From positions 1 through 6,118 of the forward strand of contig JABDQK010000207.1 of NCBI GenBank assembly GCA_013042255.1: DNA of 6,118 bases. Reading direction: 5' to 3'. This DNA comes from Flavobacteriaceae bacterium. Its GTDB lineage: Bacteria; Bacteroidota; Bacteroidia; Flavobacteriales; Flavobacteriaceae. The position numbers and the translations under genes were made by a program. Numbering within the stretch: position 1 is the stretch's first letter; each line of letters opens with the position of its first letter. Below are positions 6,115 through 6,118 of this stretch, in pieces. The notes beneath the pieces are model-generated. The model made no database searches and was not told the DNA's origin. It saw only the letters and a list, made by a program, of their open reading frames with translations.

Positions 6115-6118
6115 GAAT

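Overview
The window looks like core chromosome of a Bacteroidota bacterium, most likely a marine-type member of Flavobacteriaceae. Five lines of evidence point there: a transketolase split into N- and C-terminal subunit genes; a queuosine tRNA-guanine transglycosylase joined to an LptF/LptG-family permease; protein sequences that read as flavobacterial throughout (my recognition, no search was run); starts without convincing Shine-Dalgarno sequences; and TAnnTTTG -7 promoter elements, the Bacteroidota sigma-A type, in three of the intergenic gaps. Base composition is moderate to AT-rich and uniform. I see no insertion sequence, tRNA, rRNA, CRISPR array or sign of recent transfer.

Layout: on the minus strand at the left edge are the first 16 codons of the transketolase C-terminal subunit (1-50) and, upstream of it, the complete N-terminal subunit (71-916). 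A divergent intergenic region (917-1075) carries a good minus-strand promoter and a weaker plus-strand one. On the plus strand follow tgt (1076-2206, TTG start) and an LptF/LptG permease (2206-3288), overlapping by one base. A 151-bp gap holds a long imperfect inverted repeat and a promoter for accA (3440-4393). accA ends at a strong intrinsic terminator (4417-4448). A short AT-rich gap then carries three DnaA-box-like sequences in front of dnaB (start 4561 or 4543, end 6114), which finishes just before the window edge. No gene-free stretch exceeds 160 bases.

The genes are housekeeping and functionally unrelated: non-oxidative pentose phosphate pathway, queuosine tRNA modification, lipopolysaccharide export, malonyl-CoA synthesis and replication fork helicase. 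I do not see a new multi-gene system. Three details deserve a second look: the DnaB C-terminus ends in an acidic ...DDNEVPF that resembles the SSB C-terminal tip; Tgt has lost all three zinc-binding cysteines while keeping the histidine and the exact spacing; and a DnaA-box-like cluster sits directly upstream of dnaB.
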